From: an uncultured Candidatus Saccharibacteria bacterium
GTDB lineage: Bacteria > Patescibacteriota > Saccharimonadia > Saccharimonadales > Saccharimonadaceae
Length of the DNA: 8,327 bases
Reading direction: 5' to 3'
Assembly: GCA_938036625.1 (NCBI GenBank)
Contig: CALHQH010000014.1
Coordinates: forward strand, 1-8,327
This document shows, piece by piece, positions 5,809 through 8,327 of the stretch. The position numbers were made by a program, and so were the translations under genes. The notes under the pieces are model-generated. The model was not told the DNA's origin and did no database searches. It saw nothing but the letters and a program-made list of their open reading frames with translations. Position 1 is the first letter of the stretch; every line of letters starts with the position of its first letter.

Positions 5809-8013
5809 ATGCAACAACCATTTCTTCCTACTAACACCTCTCTCTCTTCAAGTCCACTCGATCTGGAGCAGCGGCTTGATGTCCTGCAGCTTCCTGAGGC
5901 GAAGCTGCTGATTGGCGAACATATCAAAGCCTCACCAGAGTCACAAGGAGCAGACGAAGCAGCCAATCAGCGCGCAGAATATCAACGAACTGTCTGCTCG
6001 CTCAATGTTATGGACTATCTATATTATGGCGGCGATGAAAATTATCACAAACTGACCGCCGCCCAGAGCGACGCCAATCGCCTCACGCGCGAAGAATTTG
6101 AAGAATTTCATCAGTGGGTTGCAAGCAACTTGCCTGGCGAGCACAGTGCTAATGTGATGCGTTATATTATGCTGATTCATGATTTGGGTAAGAATCAAGC
6201 ACTCGCGAGTGCCGTGATGGGCGAGGATGCCGCTGATTCGGTTGATCACGACGAGGTGTTGCGCCGCTTGCTCAAGCCAGATTACACTGCAAAGCGCGCA
6301 GAGTTATTGCCAACATTTGGCCAGCTCAGCGAAGCAGACCAAACGATCATCCGCGACGTCATCAACACAGAGCTCAACCTTGGGCAGTTCATTCAAGCCG
6401 AAGCACCGCCAGCAGCGCTGGCAAGCTTTGCGGAGAGTGCTGAGCCAGTGCGCTCACTCTATATTATGCATACGCTGTTTGATATTGCTGGTGCGCTGGG
6501 CCACGTTAATGCTGAGAGTTCTCTACTCCTCACTTCTCCTCTATACAACCAAATGGCAGCAGCTTGTGATGTCTTGACCGATAACACTCTCTCGACCGAC
6601 GACGCGCGCTATAGCCATTACCTCGCCAAGCGAGCACAGCGCTTTGGCCTCGATAACGATGCCATTGAGCAGCTCATCAACAGCCAAACACACACCCACA
6701 CTGTGCGCCTTGCCTGTATGCTGCGCTACGATACACCAGAGGAGTATCAGCAGCTTGCAGATGCGCTAGATACGCTACCCAGCCCTGTACAAGCTATTCT
6801 CACTCAAGAGCTCAGCAATGATGGTATTCATCAGCGCGCTACTTTGCCTTATTATGGCCCAGCCTTACTGAAGGGGCTTGAGAAACATCATAACCTCAGC
6901 ACAGCACTTACCTACTTTGCTCATGTCTTGCAAGAGGCACACATTGCCGACAAAGCAGCGCGCAAAGCAGGCGAGACGGGCATCGTCACGGCAGACCTCA
7001 GCACCATCGCCCAAGCCGCTAACCAAGGCACACTTGACCCACACCAAGCTGAGCTGCGCTTCCACCACAGCGGTGAGATGCTTGTGCCAACATATCAGGA
7101 CACACCCGAGCTTGCTATTGATTCACTCCCAACGTTTGACTCTGAACAACTACGTGGCAAGCGGATCATCTACCTTGGGATGGGTGGTGGCTCAGATGGC
7201 ATCCAGGCCGCTATGCTCAGCAAATTACATCAGCAGCACCATGCTGTGCAGCCTACAGCCATTGTGTCGGTGCGCAACTTTGCTGCCGATAACAACAAAC
7301 AGCTTGCTCATACTGGCCGACAGATTAGTGACGCAACTGTAGAAATCACAGAGGAAACGACCAAAGTTGGCGACTGGCGCTTCCTCGAGGATATTATCGC
7401 CAAAGATGAAACAATCGCACCAGTTTATCTGCTTAACTCAATCGAGCCAGAGCAAATTGCCCGCGACCTCCAGCTCCTTATCCGCGAGACAGGAGCTGAT
7501 GTGATTTGCGGTATCGACACTGGTGGTGATGTACTCTACCGCGCTAATACCGCCATCGACCCCACGACCTCATCACCAGACCAAGACTATGCTGTACTCG
7601 CTGCTCTCCATATGATCAAGGCCGCGGCAGAGGCAGATGGTGCACCACTCGATGTCTTTACGGCTATCGTTGCACCTGGTGTGGATACACCGCCATATGC
7701 TAATGATATGCTTGCCCGTAGCAATGCTCAGCGCTATCTTCTCCAGCCAGACGATACCACCACGATTACTCAAACCTACGCTGCATGGCGCATGGACGGC
7801 TCTGCGAGCGAAGAAGGCCTCTATGGCAAGACACCTCTGGCGTGGATCGCCGCACTGACGGGCAAGCACGGCCTACAACCACTCGCCCTCCCAAGAGCTA
7901 ACGCAACATCAGCCCATAATCCATGGCGTATCTTTATGAACATCCGCCCTTCAACCGCTCGCGTGGTAATGATGCACGCTGAGCGGTTATACCAAGCGGT
8001 GAATCATGATTAA
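5809..8013 (+). CDS. Large protein with HD-like N-terminal and DUF1152-like C-terminal regions
   Basis: This 734-residue, apparently cytoplasmic protein has no signal peptide or membrane segment. The N-terminal half contains LIHDLGK (122-128), a typical HD phosphohydrolase core, with His112 upstream and DHD (146-148) and MHTLFD (220-225) downstream as possible further metal ligands. It is unlikely to be a full canonical HD domain, because the gap between His112 and His124 is short. The C-terminal half (about 450-734) begins with a strand and glycine loop, IIYLGMGGGSDG (453-464), and carries CGIDTGGDVLYR (567-578). This GGGxD/DTGGD pattern resembles DUF1152 proteins, whose function I do not know. 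The 5809 start is preferred for its leaderless -10; an in-frame ATG at 5770 would add 13 residues. It probably heads a short operon with the next gene, whose ATG is 29 nt downstream. Both domain names need profile confirmation. Confidence 0.72.
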   Translation: MQQPFLPTNTSLSSSPLDLEQRLDVLQLPEAKLLIGEHIKASPESQGADEAANQRAEYQRTVCSLNVMDYLYYGGDENYHKLTAAQSDANRLTREEFEEFHQWVASNLPGEHSANVMRYIMLIHDLGKNQALASAVMGEDAADSVDHDEVLRRLLKPDYTAKRAELLPTFGQLSEADQTIIRDVINTELNLGQFIQAEAPPAALASFAESAEPVRSLYIMHTLFDIAGALGHVNAESSLLLTSPLYNQMAAACDVLTDNTLSTDDARYSHYLAKRAQRFGLDNDAIEQLINSQTHTHTVRLACMLRYDTPEEYQQLADALDTLPSPVQAILTQELSNDGIHQRATLPYYGPALLKGLEKHHNLSTALTYFAHVLQEAHIADKAARKAGETGIVTADLSTIAQAANQGTLDPHQAELRFHHSGEMLVPTYQDTPELAIDSLPTFDSEQLRGKRIIYLGMGGGSDGIQAAMLSKLHQQHHAVQPTAIVSVRNFAADNNKQLAHTGRQISDATVEITEETTKVGDWRFLEDIIAKDETIAPVYLLNSIEPEQIARDLQLLIRETGADVICGIDTGGDVLYRANTAIDPTTSSPDQDYAVLAALHMIKAAAEADGAPLDVFTAIVAPGVDTPPYANDMLARSNAQRYLLQPDDTTTITQTYAAWRMDGSASEEGLYGKTPLAWIAALTGKHGLQPLALPRANATSAHNPWRIFMNIRPSTARVVMMHAERLYQAVNHD

Positions 8014-8028
8014 ATTAATGAGTAATAG

Positions 8029-8034
8029 AGGAGG
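8029..8034 (+). promoter_or_regulatory. Strong Shine-Dalgarno of the EEP-family gene
   Basis: AGGAGG lies 8 nt before the ATG at 8043, within the 29-nt gap after the DUF1152 gene. Its strength contrasts with the absence of such a motif before the two upstream genes and suggests this gene is translated from within a polycistronic mRNA. Confidence 0.8.
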
Positions 8035-8042
8035 CTCTTCGT

Positions 8043-8327
8043 ATGAAATTAACATTCATGACATACAATATTTACAACGGCGCTGAGACGACGATCGATG
8101 ACGTCATTGCAGTTATTAACGAAGCAAAGCCAGACATCCTGACGCTTAACGAAGCAAACGGCTTCGAGAACGACACAAGAAAACGCCTTGCATACGTCTC
8201 AGAACAAACTGCTATGCCCTATACTCACCTTGCACTCTGCGGTGATGGGTCGTGGTATCATACAGCGTTGCTATCAAAATATCCTATCCTGGATGCGACA
8301 CTGCTCTACCCATGTAGCCGATCGCTC
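8043..8327 (+). CDS. Endonuclease/exonuclease/phosphatase family protein, N-terminal part
   Basis: The first 95 residues are present and the gene runs off the window. MTYNIYNG (6-13) matches the first strand and metal-site Asn of the EEP (DNase I-like) fold, PDILTLNEAN matches the PDI-hx-hxE block holding the catalytic-metal Glu, and ALLSKYPI matches the usual ILSRYPI strand. EEP enzymes cleave phosphodiester or phosphomonoester bonds in nucleic acids, phosphoinositides or sphingolipids, and the N-terminus alone does not say which. No signal peptide is seen, so it is probably cytoplasmic. It follows the DUF1152 gene by 29 nt on the same strand with a strong Shine-Dalgarno, so co-transcription is likely. 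The catalytic His residues would be in the missing part. Confidence 0.82.
   Translation, partial: MKLTFMTYNIYNGAETTIDDVIAVINEAKPDILTLNEANGFENDTRKRLAYVSEQTAMPYTHLALCGDGSWYHTALLSKYPILDATLLYPCSRSL

Overview
The window looks like chromosomal DNA from a small-genome bacterium, and my best guess is the Candidate Phyla Radiation, possibly Candidatus Saccharibacteria. The grounds are indirect: several starts look leaderless, genes are tightly packed, base composition is roughly balanced with an AT-rich spacer, and the gene mix is a PdaC-like deacetylase, a DUF1152-type protein and an RNA-repair enzyme. No rRNA or other lineage marker is present, so the taxonomy is inference. All complete genes end in TAA or TAG and read well with the standard bacterial code.

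Layout. The genes diverge from one spacer at 3994-4294. Leftward (minus strand) are a 726-residue RNA-repair protein (1813-3993), an ArsP/DUF318-type permease (782-1774), a TIGR03943-type membrane partner of that permease (40-792), and the first codons of a further gene that leaves the window (1-50). Rightward (plus strand) are a membrane-anchored polysaccharide deacetylase (4295-5749), a large protein with an HD-like N-terminal half and a DUF1152-like C-terminal half (5809-8013), and the start of an endonuclease/exonuclease/phosphatase-family gene (8043 to the window end).

The most striking gene is the RNA-repair protein. It joins a P-loop 5'-kinase, a calcineurin-type phosphatase and a T4 Rnl1-like RNA ligase in one chain, so it carries both the end-healing and the sealing steps needed to mend cleaved RNA. 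Its promoter region contains a 26-bp near-perfect dyad with an extra half-site upstream, which suggests dedicated regulation. The same spacer also holds a perfect 18-bp inverted repeat with a 5-nt loop that no gene explains.

Translation signals fall into two classes. Three genes that plausibly begin transcripts (permease, deacetylase, DUF1152 protein) have a -10-like hexamer exactly 6 nt before the ATG and no Shine-Dalgarno, which implies leaderless mRNAs. Genes inside operons, and the RNA-repair gene, have Shine-Dalgarno sequences. The three left-hand membrane-related genes overlap by 11 nt at each junction and look translationally coupled.

I see no tRNA, rRNA, CRISPR array, insertion sequence or prophage gene.
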